In this document: piece after piece, positions 45,378-53,320 of the stretch | How the letters are laid out: each line of letters starts with the position of its first letter | Position numbering within the stretch: the first letter of the stretch is position 1 | NCBI RefSeq assembly: GCF_900169785.1 | Contig: NZ_FWER01000020.1 | Span: forward strand, 33,922-97,921 | Reading direction: 5' to 3' | DNA from: Rhizobium sullae | GTDB taxonomy: Bacteria > Pseudomonadota > Alphaproteobacteria > Rhizobiales > Rhizobiaceae | Length of the DNA: 64,000 bases | Notes under the pieces: model-generated | What the model was told of the DNA's origin: nothing | Seen by the model: the letters and a program-made list of their open reading frames with translations, nothing else | Databases searched by the model: none | Program-made: the position numbers and the translations under genes

Positions 45378-46424
45378 ATGGCACGTAAGAATATCCTCTC
45401 GGGCCTGATGGATGATTCCAAGAAGTTTACCGCCGTAAACAGCGAGCCTGCGAGCGACGGTGACAGACAGCCGATCAGTTTCAAGGGTATTGGCGCGCTA
45501 GGTGCAGTTACCCGCAGCATAGATGCCCTTGCTTCAAGGGCCGATGCTGCGCGCGCGATCGAAGAGAAGCTGGCTCACGGCGAAACCGTGATTGATCTCG
45601 ACACCGCGCTCATCGAAGATTCCTTCGTCAGCGACCGCCTCGCGCACAACGACGAACAGTTTCAGGAATTGGTAGAAGCTATCCGCCTGCGAGGGCAGGA
45701 TTCGCCCATTCTCGTCCGTCCGCATCCGGAAAAGGACGGAAAATATCAGATCGCTTTCGGCCATCGGCGGGCGCGCGCCGCCAAGGAGCTTGGACGGCCG
45801 GTGCGCGCCGTCGTCAAGAAGCTTGCCGATCGCGACCATGTGATTGCCCAGGGTCAAGAAAACTCTGCACGCGCGGATCTCTCCTTTATCGAGCGTACGA
45901 TGTTCGCCGACAAACTCGACAAGCTCGGCTTCGATCGGGAGACGATCATGGCAGCACTCAGCGCCGACAAGACGACGATCTCCAAGATGCTGTCCGTCAC
46001 CCGGCGTATCCCTGAAGGGGTTCTTTCGGCCATCGGAGCAGCACGCGCAACCGGCCGCGACCGTTGGCACGATCTTTCGGTGAAATTCGAAGAAGAGAAC
46101 GCCACTGAGCGGGCGATGCTGTTCATCGAGACACCGGCCTTCGAAGCCGCCGAGCCGGATGCCCGCTTCGAGATGCTCGTCGCTTTCTTCAGCAAGAAGC
46201 CCGCCTCAACTGCCCAGACCACAATGCCCACCTCGGCAGTGAGCCAGTGGCAGCTGAGAGATGGCTCCGTAAAGGCGAAGATCAAGGACGACGGAAAACA
46301 ATTCACTATCGCGCTGAGGGCAGGGAAGGCATCGGCCTTCGGCACCTATATCGCGGACAACCTGGATCGTCTCTACGAGGCGTTCGAGAACAGCAGGAAT
46401 ATCGGAAAGAACGGAGATCAATAG
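45378..46424 (+). CDS. repB: Plasmid partitioning protein RepB (ParB family)
   Basis: 348-residue centromere-binding protein. The ParB/Srx domain has PILVRPHPEKDGKYQIAFGH and RRARAAKELGRPVRAVVKKL, then the helix-turn-helix FDRETIMAALSADKTTISKM. Ribosome site gccaggagg before ATG at 45378. A parS palindrome lies inside the first codons (45425). repC follows after a 149-base spacer that encodes an antisense RNA. Confidence 0.96.
   Translation: MARKNILSGLMDDSKKFTAVNSEPASDGDRQPISFKGIGALGAVTRSIDALASRADAARAIEEKLAHGETVIDLDTALIEDSFVSDRLAHNDEQFQELVEAIRLRGQDSPILVRPHPEKDGKYQIAFGHRRARAAKELGRPVRAVVKKLADRDHVIAQGQENSARADLSFIERTMFADKLDKLGFDRETIMAALSADKTTISKMLSVTRRIPEGVLSAIGAARATGRDRWHDLSVKFEEENATERAMLFIETPAFEAAEPDARFEMLVAFFSKKPASTAQTTMPTSAVSQWQLRDGSVKAKIKDDGKQFTIALRAGKASAFGTYIADNLDRLYEAFENSRNIGKNGDQ
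45425..45440. other. parS-like centromere site 1 (within repB)
   Basis: GTTTACCGCCGTAAAC fits the repABC parS consensus GTTnnnnGCnnnnAAC. It lies inside the repB coding region and is read as FTAVN. Similar sites lie at 47404 and 47834. Confidence 0.7.
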
Positions 46425-46425
46425 C

Positions 46426-46478
46426 AAAAGAAAAGGCCCCCGAACGTTGCCGTAGCGGAAGCCCTCTCTGATCTAGAC
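46426..46478 (-). ncRNA. Antisense counter-transcribed RNA of repABC (incompatibility RNA)
   Basis: Small RNA on the minus strand in the repB-repC spacer, the usual place of the repABC ctRNA that limits RepC synthesis and sets incompatibility. The predicted start near 46478 follows a promoter at 46485-46513. The 3' end is an intrinsic terminator: GGCTTCCG (46463-46456) pairs with CGGGGGCC (46442-46435, two U-G pairs) and is followed by TTTTCTTTT. Length ~53 nt fits known examples. Ends are inferred. Confidence 0.75.
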
Positions 46479-46484
46479 ACCCAG

Positions 46485-46513
46485 AGAATCACATTTCCGC
46501 ACAACATAGTCAA
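46485..46513 (-). promoter_or_regulatory. Promoter of the repABC antisense RNA
   Basis: On the minus strand TTGACT (46513-46508) and GATTCT (46490-46485) are separated by 17 bases, a near-consensus sigma70 promoter that fires toward repB, upstream of the antisense RNA. Confidence 0.7.
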
Positions 46514-46573
46514 GAGTCTCCGGCACCTATTTTCGGTGAGCTGATATCTTTTGCCTTGAAGAAGGCGAAGAAA

Positions 46574-47833
46574 ATGGAAAGCGGAAGTGTGACGACGCCT
46601 TTTGGGCGGCGGCCGATGACACTTGGCATGCTCGCAAGTCAAGTCAACAGCCAAAAAATCGAGGCAGGCGCCTCAACCGATAAATGGAAAATCTATCGCG
46701 CGCTTTGTGAAGCCAAGCCCCTGCTCGATATATCCGACAGGGCCCTTACGGTATTGAACGCGCTTTTGAGCTTCTACCCAAAAAGCGAGCTTGCTGCGGG
46801 TGAAAATCTCGTAGTGTTCCCCTCCAACGCGCAGCTTTCACTCCGCTGCCACGGGATGGCCGAGCAGACGATCCGCCGGCATATGGCGGCACTCGTCGCT
46901 GCCGGTCTCGTGATCCGCAAGGACAGTCCCAACGGAAAGCGCTACGCTCGTAAGACCCGCAATGGCGAGATCAACGACGCTTACGGATTCTCGCTCGCGC
47001 CCCTGCTTGCCCGCGCCGCAGAAATCGAACGCCTGGCAGCAAAAGTCGCCGCCGACCGTCTCTACATCCAAACACTCAAGGAACGGCTCACGCTCACCCG
47101 CCGCGACATCTCAAAGCTTGTCCACGCAGCGATCAGCGAAGAGCTTCCGGGAGACTGGCAAGCGGTCAACGGCCGCTTTCACGATATCCTGAACCAATTA
47201 CCCCGTGCCGCGGCCCCCCATGCGATTGCATCCACCTTGCATCTTCTGGAAACGTTGCGGGATAAAATCCTCAAGCGACTGGAATTACAGATTAAAACTC
47301 AAACTTTGAGCGGCAATGACTCACAAAATGAGCGGCACATACAGATAACAGAATCTGAATCTAATCTTGATTCTGAAGCTGCTGTCGAAACAAACGTCCC
47401 TGAGTTGACCGCAGTAAACTCGCCGTTGGCCAACTCCGCAAACGTCAGCCGCACTGAACTCACCCGCTACGCAACAGGAACCAACGCGGCATCCACGATA
47501 TTTCCACTCTCCCTCGTCCTGCAGGCATGCCCGGAGGTGCGCAATTACGGTCCTGCCGGAACTGTCGGATCCTGGCAGGACCTCATTGCCGCGGGAACTG
47601 TCGTCAGCTCAATGTTGCAGATCAGTCCTTCCGCCTACAAGAACGCCTACCGCGTCATGGGCCCGCAAATAGCGTCGGCCGTTCTCGCCTGTATTTTAGA
47701 ACGGGCTGGGACGATCAATTCAGCCGGGGGCTACTTACGCGACCTGACACGGCGTGCCCAACGTGGCGAGTTTGCGATCGGATCGATGTTATCGGCCCTG
47801 GCAAGGGCAAGGGAACATGATGCCCCGCACTGA
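46574..47833 (+). CDS. repC: Replication initiator RepC
   Basis: 419-residue initiator of repABC replicons, needed for replication from the origin inside its own gene. The N-terminus SVTTPFGRRPMTLGMLASQ is the family hallmark, followed by LSLRCHGMAEQTIRRHMAAL with winged-helix DNA binding. ATG 46574 (gaagaa upstream) is preferred; the frame opens to a TTG at 46556. The C-terminal part carries a parS-like site at 47404 (read LTAVNS). A degenerate copy of the last third follows directly after the stop. Confidence 0.95.
   Translation: MESGSVTTPFGRRPMTLGMLASQVNSQKIEAGASTDKWKIYRALCEAKPLLDISDRALTVLNALLSFYPKSELAAGENLVVFPSNAQLSLRCHGMAEQTIRRHMAALVAAGLVIRKDSPNGKRYARKTRNGEINDAYGFSLAPLLARAAEIERLAAKVAADRLYIQTLKERLTLTRRDISKLVHAAISEELPGDWQAVNGRFHDILNQLPRAAAPHAIASTLHLLETLRDKILKRLELQIKTQTLSGNDSQNERHIQITESESNLDSEAAVETNVPELTAVNSPLANSANVSRTELTRYATGTNAASTIFPLSLVLQACPEVRNYGPAGTVGSWQDLIAAGTVVSSMLQISPSAYKNAYRVMGPQIASAVLACILERAGTINSAGGYLRDLTRRAQRGEFAIGSMLSALARAREHDAPH
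47281..47390. other. AT-rich stretch in repC, candidate origin of replication
   Basis: This segment of repC is clearly richer in A and T than its surroundings and contains the short direct repeat aATGAGCGGCA-like (two copies near 47308 and 47329). In characterised repABC plasmids the origin is inside repC in such a region. Position here is inference. Confidence 0.5.
47404..47419. other. parS-like site 2 (within repC)
   Basis: GTTGACCGCAGTAAAC fits GTTnnnnGCnnnnAAC. It is in the repC coding region and is read LTAVN in the same register as the site in repB. Confidence 0.6.
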
Positions 47834-48029
47834 GTTGACTGCAGTAAACTCGCCACTAGCCAGCCCCCGAAACATTAACGGTACAGCATTCCTAGGCCAC
47901 CCGCCACGAACTGGCCGATTGTCAAACTCCGGCAAGACATCGTTGTCTGGAGGAACTATGGCCGGTTCAATGGAACAGATCAGTCCTCCGACATACACGG
48001 ACGCTTGCTGTGTCATGGGTTTTTTGTGA
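47820..48029 (+). pseudogene. Degenerate duplicate of the repC 3' part
   Basis: In-frame reading gives ELTAVNSPLASPRNIN and later GTMAGSMEQISPPTYTDACC before VMGFL and stop. It mirrors repC codons ELTAVNSPLANSANVS and GTVVSSMLQISPSAYKNAYR then VMG, in the same order but with an internal deletion. It starts within the last repC codons. This is a partial tandem duplication of repC that includes the parS-like site; no independent function is likely for the peptide. Confidence 0.7.
47834..47849. other. parS-like site 3 (downstream of repC)
   Basis: GTTGACTGCAGTAAAC, within the near-perfect 20-base palindrome GAGTTGACTGCAGTAAACTC, directly after the repC stop. This is the best-formed of the three sites and in the place where many repABC plasmids keep parS. 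Confidence 0.72.
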
Positions 48030-48505
48030 CTCACATCGCGTGCGTACCGCGAGCGCTCAAGATCGGATCGAAGTTAGTGGCTTTGGTAAGCAAGGAACCC
48101 TCAGGACGCGCATCACCGGTTCAATGCCGCGATATGCTACCTTACGCGGCCTGTAAACGACCCATCTGCAGTGACTGAAAGGAAGAGGGAGATTATTTCC
48201 GTTAGACGTCGAATGGTCTATGATAACAAACTGTTAGAGATCCGATAAATTTGATCTGACCTCCCGGAAATCATGTCATCATGATAGAGAAACAGGGGCA
48301 TTTGGTCAAGGAAAGGTCTCGTTGAATTGCGGAGAACCGCAAAACAGCAACGTGTTGACACGCTTCCGGCAAAACCTGAGAGGGGACGCGGCAGCACCAG
48401 CCTGGCGAGTGCCCCGAGTCTTCCGGCTCGTTGCCATAAATCGACCCAACGGCTCCTCTTCGCGCGGCCACTACTCGCTGATGTCTGATTTGAAGTCAGA
48501 CGTTC
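48030..48505. other. Gap between repC and the cobalamin importer
   Basis: 476 bases with no supported gene. GTCTGA and TCAGAC at about 48483-48501 form a short hairpin next to the importer's last stop codon and could help end that leftward transcript. The rest is not interpretable. Confidence 0.4.
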
Positions 48506-49270
48506 CTAACCGACAAAATACTGAATGTGATGCCGGCCGTGCACCGCGGACTTTTCAATGCGAGCCCGAACTCCGAATACATCGCGAACAAGCGTCTCAG
48601 TGAGAACCGTCTCGGGCGGACCGACGGCGACCACACGACCACCCTGCAGGACGGCCAGGCTGTCGCAGAACATTGCCGCCAGATTGAGATCATGCAATGC
48701 GATGACGCTGGTGACCGGCAGTCTCGTGACGAGATCCAGCAGCTCCAACTGATGCTGAATATCGAGATGATTGGTCGGTTCGTCGAGCAGCAGTTCCGTC
48801 GGCGTTTGCGCAAGCGCGCGAGCGATGTGCGTGCGCTGGCGCTCGCCACCTGACAGCGTCCGCCATAGCTGCGTGGCCTTGCTGGTCATGCCGACCTGTC
48901 CCAGTGCAGCATTGACGGCGGCCTCGTGCCTCGCATCCCACGGGGAGAGGGGCCCCCGATGCGGCGTTCGCCCTAAGCGGACAACATCCTTCACCGTGAT
49001 TTCCGCATCGGTTGTCGCTTGCTGTTCGACCAGCGCGAGACGCCGGGCAATCTCGGGACGCGCCATCGTGCTGATATCGCTCTCGCCAAGTTTGATGACG
49101 CCGCTTTTGACCTGCCGCAGCCGGCAGATGAGACGCAACAGGCTTGACTTGCCTGAGCCATTGGGCCCGAGCAGACCAAGCGTCTTGCCTGCCGCGACAT
49201 TAAGGCTCACGCCGTCGACGATCATTGTGTCGCCGGCGGACCAGCAGACATTCTGGATCGATATGCTCAT
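48506..49270 (-). CDS. Cobalamin-type ABC importer ATPase (BtuD-like)
   Basis: 254-residue ATPase of the FecE/BtuD family. Walker A GPNGSGKSS near residue 36, Q-loop, signature TLSGGERQRTHIARAL, Walker B ELLLDEPTNHLD and switch His in VIALHDLNLAA are complete. Start overlaps the permease stop by 4 bases. The riboswitch upstream of the operon points to cobalamin or a precursor as cargo; the protein alone would fit iron-siderophore import equally. Confidence 0.88.
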   Translation of the reverse strand: MSISIQNVCWSAGDTMIVDGVSLNVAAGKTLGLLGPNGSGKSSLLRLICRLRQVKSGVIKLGESDISTMARPEIARRLALVEQQATTDAEITVKDVVRLGRTPHRGPLSPWDARHEAAVNAALGQVGMTSKATQLWRTLSGGERQRTHIARALAQTPTELLLDEPTNHLDIQHQLELLDLVTRLPVTSVIALHDLNLAAMFCDSLAVLQGGRVVAVGPPETVLTETLVRDVFGVRARIEKSAVHGRHHIQYFVG

Positions 49271-50307
49271 ACCGGCCTCCTTGCCTTGTAGAGGATGAAG
49301 GCGAAGGCAGGAGCACCGAAAAGCGCAGTGACTACGCCGATCGGAAGCACCTGCTGCGGGATGATCGTGCGCGAGACGATATCGGCAAGCACCATGAAGA
49401 TCGCGCCGATCAACGCTGTTGCCGGCAGTATCCGCCGGTGCGCGGGGCCGACCAGAAACCGGGCCGCGTGCGGAATAACGAGGCCGACGAAGCCGATTGA
49501 GCCGACGATGCTGACAACGGCAGCGGTCATCACGGCCGTCAGCCCAACGAGGATGAGGCGCACGCGATTGACCGGAATGCCGAGCGCTGCGGCAGAATCC
49601 GTTCCGAAAGTGAAAGCGTCGAGCGCACGCGCATGAAACATGCAGATGACAAAGCCGCCGCCGGCGACGGGGGCCACGAGAAAAACGTCCGGCCAGCGCA
49701 CGCCGCCGAGACTGCCGAGCAGCCAGAACATCACACCCCTTGCCTGCTCGGCGTTGGCCGAGGTCGTGACAATGTAGGATGTCAGCGCATTGAAGAGCTG
49801 CGAACCGGCTACACCTGCCAGGATGATCCGATCGGTGCCGCCTCCTGCGCCTGCGGCCAAAAGGGAGACGAGACCGAAGGCTGCCACTGCACCGAGAAAG
49901 GCACCGGCCGAAAGCGTCAGTACGCCTGAGCCGAGGTTGAGGATCATAACGGCGACCGCGCCGGTCGAGGCACCCGCCGAAATGCCAAGCACATAAGGTT
50001 CGGCAAGCGGATTGCGGAGCAGGGCCTGCAGAATGGAGCCCGTTACGGCAAGAGCCGCGCCGGAGCTTGCAGCGACCAGGGCACGGCTCAGTCGATAGTC
50101 CCAGATGACACCTTCATGAACCGGCTTGATCGCGAAGGAGGCACCGAAGATGCGATTGGCAATCGCTTCCGCAATCGTCTGCAACGGAATGACGATTTCG
50201 CCGATCGACACGGCGAGGCTTATCGCCAGCATCAGAGCAGCTAGCGATAGCAGGAACAAGGCGGCAAAGCCGCCCCGCCCGTTGCGTTGCATGGCGCCGG
50301 TGGTCAC
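49267..50307 (-). CDS. Cobalamin-type ABC importer permease (BtuC-like)
   Basis: 346-residue FecCD-family permease with about ten hydrophobic segments. Family blocks: LSRALVAASSGAALAVTGSI, LLRNPLAEPYVLGISAGAS, GSIGFVGLVIPHAARFLVGP (ATPase-coupling loop). Overlaps both neighbours by 4 bases. Works as a dimer with the ATPase to import the ligand delivered by the binding protein. Confidence 0.9.
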   Translation of the reverse strand: MTTGAMQRNGRGGFAALFLLSLAALMLAISLAVSIGEIVIPLQTIAEAIANRIFGASFAIKPVHEGVIWDYRLSRALVAASSGAALAVTGSILQALLRNPLAEPYVLGISAGASTGAVAVMILNLGSGVLTLSAGAFLGAVAAFGLVSLLAAGAGGGTDRIILAGVAGSQLFNALTSYIVTTSANAEQARGVMFWLLGSLGGVRWPDVFLVAPVAGGGFVICMFHARALDAFTFGTDSAAALGIPVNRVRLILVGLTAVMTAAVVSIVGSIGFVGLVIPHAARFLVGPAHRRILPATALIGAIFMVLADIVSRTIIPQQVLPIGVVTALFGAPAFAFILYKARRPV

Positions 50308-51344
50308 TGAACCAGTCCAAACTGCCGAATGGCTTCCGCGAGCGTCTCGATCCCGTCGACAAGGCGGATCGACGGGCTCATTGCTTGCGAGTCCATCACG
50401 ACGAGGTGCTTTCTTTCAACGGCGTCGATCTTGCTTGCGACAGGATCGGTTTTAAGAAACTCCAGCTTGACGGCCGGATCGTCGGCGGCATAGCGGCGCC
50501 GATCCATGCCGGCGATGACGATGATCGCAGGATCGAGGCCTGCGACTGTTTCCCAGCCGACCAACGGCCATTCCTCGTTGGTGGTGATCACATTCTTCGC
50601 CCCAAGGGCTTGCATAATATAGGCCGGCGCTCCGTTGCGGCCGGCCATGAAGGCTTCGCCGTTGATTTCTTTGCTGGAGAACCAGAAGATGACGGGAATG
50701 TCCTTAACCTTGACACGGGCAACGGAGGCGATCGCTTTTGCCTCGCGTTCCTTCAGCCTTGCGATCAGCGCCTCGCCGCGGTCCTGAACGTTAAAGATCG
50801 CGGCCAGCTCGGCGATCTCCCGATAGATCACCTCCGTCTTCAGCATCTCCTTGCGGACGCCATCGCCGCCGGTGGCATTGTCCTTGGCCGCGCAATCGGC
50901 CGGCGCGACATAGCTGTTGATTCCAACCTTCGAGAACTGGTCGTAGGTTCCGACGGAACCGCTCGGGCCGACATGCCACTCGAACTCGGCAGTAACAAGT
51001 TCAGGATCGGTTTCGACCACCGACTCAAAGCTCGGATCATTGTCGGCAAGACGCTTGATCTTGTTGTTTTCGGCTTCGAACGGCTTCAGCACGGGGCTGA
51101 ACCAGACCGCCGTGCCGGTGATGCGATCCGCAAGGCCGAGCGATAACAGGATTTCGGTCATCGCTTGCCCGACCGATACCACTCTCTCCGGTGCTTTCTC
51201 AAAAGTGACGGATCGTCCGCAATTTGTAATCGTCAAAGGGTAGGCGGTGGGCGCGGCGAAAGCGGACGCAGAAATACCGCAGACCGCCAGTGCCGCAAAA
51301 GCGAAGTGCAGTAGATATCGCCGAAAGTCTAAATTGTTTGACAT
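50304..51344 (-). CDS. Cobalamin-type ABC importer binding protein (BtuF-like)
   Basis: 346-residue periplasmic binding protein of the helical-backbone class (iron-siderophore/B12). ATG 51344 directly precedes a signal peptide (residues 1-30, ending ASAFAAP), so it is preferred to upstream in-frame codons that run to 51548. Core blocks: PERVVSVGQAMTEILLSLGL and IAGMDRRRYAADDP. It is first in the operon and preceded by a cobalamin riboswitch, which is the main evidence for its ligand. Confidence 0.85.
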   Translation of the reverse strand: MSNNLDFRRYLLHFAFAALAVCGISASAFAAPTAYPLTITNCGRSVTFEKAPERVVSVGQAMTEILLSLGLADRITGTAVWFSPVLKPFEAENNKIKRLADNDPSFESVVETDPELVTAEFEWHVGPSGSVGTYDQFSKVGINSYVAPADCAAKDNATGGDGVRKEMLKTEVIYREIAELAAIFNVQDRGEALIARLKEREAKAIASVARVKVKDIPVIFWFSSKEINGEAFMAGRNGAPAYIMQALGAKNVITTNEEWPLVGWETVAGLDPAIIVIAGMDRRRYAADDPAVKLEFLKTDPVASKIDAVERKHLVVMDSQAMSPSIRLVDGIETLAEAIRQFGLVQ

Positions 51345-51605
51345 GGAAATGCTCACGAAGAATTGGGGAGGCGTCGGCGCGGTGCCGCGATCGCTCCGAT
51401 GCTGATGGGAAACGCGTAGGTGTTCACCGGCCATGTCTGCGGGCGTGCCGCCGGAATGACTGGTGTCCGTCTTAGCGATTGCGTTGTATTGAAAAGAGCG
51501 ATCCGTTCCGTCTTGTGCGGAAGGGCCTGCGCCTGATGGCGGCGTCAAAAGAAATCATCTCGTCTCCTGTTCCGGGCAACCCCGCCCGTTCAATTGGATC
51601 TCTCT

Positions 51606-51812
51606 TTGACGGCAGGTCTCCTGGCTCGCGGATATGCGCCGGACCATCTGCCTTCCCATGGGAACGAGCCCACAGTGGCATGGCGCTTGGCGCCACGAGG
51701 ATGATCGGCAATCCGCTTACAGTTGCGGGGGCAGCCACGGTCTTGGTCCCTTCTGGGTCGTCCGCACCGTGTTCCCTATTAATCCCCTTGGAGTCTTCCT
51801 CGGGGAACCGTC
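51606..51812 (-). ncRNA. Cobalamin riboswitch
   Basis: On the minus strand the conserved elements occur in order: GGGAACACGGTG, GCTGCCCCCGCAACTGTAAG (51735-51716), GCCACTGTG, GGGAAGGC and the B12 box AGCCAGGAGACCTGCCGTC (51626-51608). It lies 260 bases before the binding-protein start at 51344. Binding of adenosylcobalamin should shut off the importer operon. Confidence 0.93.
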
Positions 51813-51868
51813 CCGCTCAGTTATGCCGAGCGCGACGGCCGCGTCAAGCTGCGCCAAGGCAAAAGCGA

Positions 51869-53086
51869 TTAATGGACGGCGCCCGATCCGCCGACGGCGA
51901 CGACGCTGAATGGCTGACCCTCAACCGGAATGGCTCGAACCTTTTTCATGGTCGCAATATCGATGATCCGGACGAGGCTATGGCGAGGATCACTGATAGC
52001 GATCTGATCGCCAGCTACCGCACGCCTGGGGCGCGGATCGCGCCAGTGCCCATCCTTGCTGTATGGCTCGGTAACGGTTGTCGATGTCGTGATTTCGCCG
52101 CTCAGGATGTCGACGAGATGCAGTTGCCCGTCTTCGGTCAACACATAGGCGTTCTTAACCCGCGCAGGATCGAGCGCGAAATCGATGCGCCGGGTCGGCA
52201 GGTCTACTAGGCGGTAGGGTTCGGTGCTGTCTGGATCGATCAGCACAATCTTGTCCTCGCCATAGTTTCCCAGGAAGAATTGCATCGCCTTGCTGCCAAG
52301 CAAGGTCGTCACTTTTCCCTTCGGCAGCTTGTCGCCATATTCCAGCATCTTAAGTTGCACGGTCTGCTCTTTGCCGGGACGCGCAATCAGGACACCTTCC
52401 TCGCAGCCGAAGGCAACGAGCTTTGCGGAGAAGGCTTCTCCGTGCAGCGCCGTGCAGGGTGCGACGTCGCCGACCTGTGCACCGCTTTCATCCAGAACAC
52501 GCAATCCCAGCCGTGGCGGCAGTTCATCCGCTTTGGTTTCCTGGGTGGTATCCGGAACCGAGACGAGCATATTCCGCCCCATGGGCACGGCGACACCATG
52601 GTGAGGTGCCGTCGCGTCTATGAGCTTTTCGGACGGCTTGCCTTCGAGGATGCCTTCTTCGGAAACGAGCTTGGCTTTGCCTTCGCGGTCGTAGAACAAT
52701 ACCACGTCGTCGCCACGCATGACGGCGTGAACCGGCCGTTTTCCGTCGAGTGCGGTTGGCAGCAGCGCAGCTTCGGACGTTTCCAGATCGCGATGCTCGC
52801 CATGATCAGAAAGCGCCACACCGGATTTGATCATTTCGACGGTATCGGCCTCCGATTGGATGGCGAAGATGGTCTGGCCAGAACTGCTGGCTGCAAGTGC
52901 CGCATAGCCCTTCAACCGAAACTCGCCGATCCGTTCTCCTGTCATGAGGTCGAATGACCGCGCTATGGGAGCCGTATGATCGGCGACGAACAAGCGCCAC
53001 GTCTGCTTTTCCTCTTCAGCAAAAGCCGGGTTCATCAGGATACTTGCTACTGCAAACCCTCCGGCCATCGTCAATCTGGGCATCAT
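51869..53086 (-). CDS. AztD-like periplasmic zinc metallochaperone
   Basis: 405-residue secreted protein. Signal peptide at 1-23 (MAGGFAVASILMNPAFAEEE), then a repetitive beta-propeller-like body with WRLFVADHTAPIARSFDLMT, histidine-rich loops LSDHGEHRDLE and APHHGVAVPMG, a Cys pair (APCTAL, FGCEEG) and the end VAVGGSGAVH. This fits AztD, which hands zinc to the AztC binding protein. No aztABC genes are in the window, so it is an orphan here. A Zur-like box lies about 19 bases before its start. It is directly upstream of the B12 riboswitch and importer. Confidence 0.78.
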   Translation of the reverse strand: MMPRLTMAGGFAVASILMNPAFAEEEKQTWRLFVADHTAPIARSFDLMTGERIGEFRLKGYAALAASSSGQTIFAIQSEADTVEMIKSGVALSDHGEHRDLETSEAALLPTALDGKRPVHAVMRGDDVVLFYDREGKAKLVSEEGILEGKPSEKLIDATAPHHGVAVPMGRNMLVSVPDTTQETKADELPPRLGLRVLDESGAQVGDVAPCTALHGEAFSAKLVAFGCEEGVLIARPGKEQTVQLKMLEYGDKLPKGKVTTLLGSKAMQFFLGNYGEDKIVLIDPDSTEPYRLVDLPTRRIDFALDPARVKNAYVLTEDGQLHLVDILSGEITTSTTVTEPYSKDGHWRDPRPRRAVAGDQIAISDPRHSLVRIIDIATMKKVRAIPVEGQPFSVVAVGGSGAVH

Positions 53087-53104
53087 GGAAAATCTCCGTT
53101 GATA

Positions 53105-53119
53105 TGTAATAACATTACG
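53105..53119. promoter_or_regulatory. Zur-like zinc-regulator box
   Basis: TGTAATAACATTACG contains the inverted repeat GTAAT-AAC-ATTAC, close to alphaproteobacterial Zur boxes of the TGTTATAACATTAC kind. It lies between the AztD-like gene (start 53086) and the divergent MYG1-like gene (start 53321). Confidence 0.6.
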
Positions 53120-53320
53120 TTAATAGGGATGTTTTGAAAAAGTGTCCAGCCTCCGAAGCTGAAATCAGGAAGCTCCTGAAGCCAGACGGTCCGATGCGGT
53201 TCTCAAATGAACTCATCAACGCATTCAAATGAGCGAATGCGGTTGAGATGGCATCCAACAATGACTATCTGGTGCCAGCTTCAAGCGGACTCTCCAAGCA
53301 ACAAAAAGGTATATTCCGGC

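Noticed and set aside
44112..47833. repABC considered as sign of a conjugative or symbiosis plasmid
   Set aside because: No tra, vir, nod or nif genes are in the window, so the plasmid type cannot be inferred beyond repABC.
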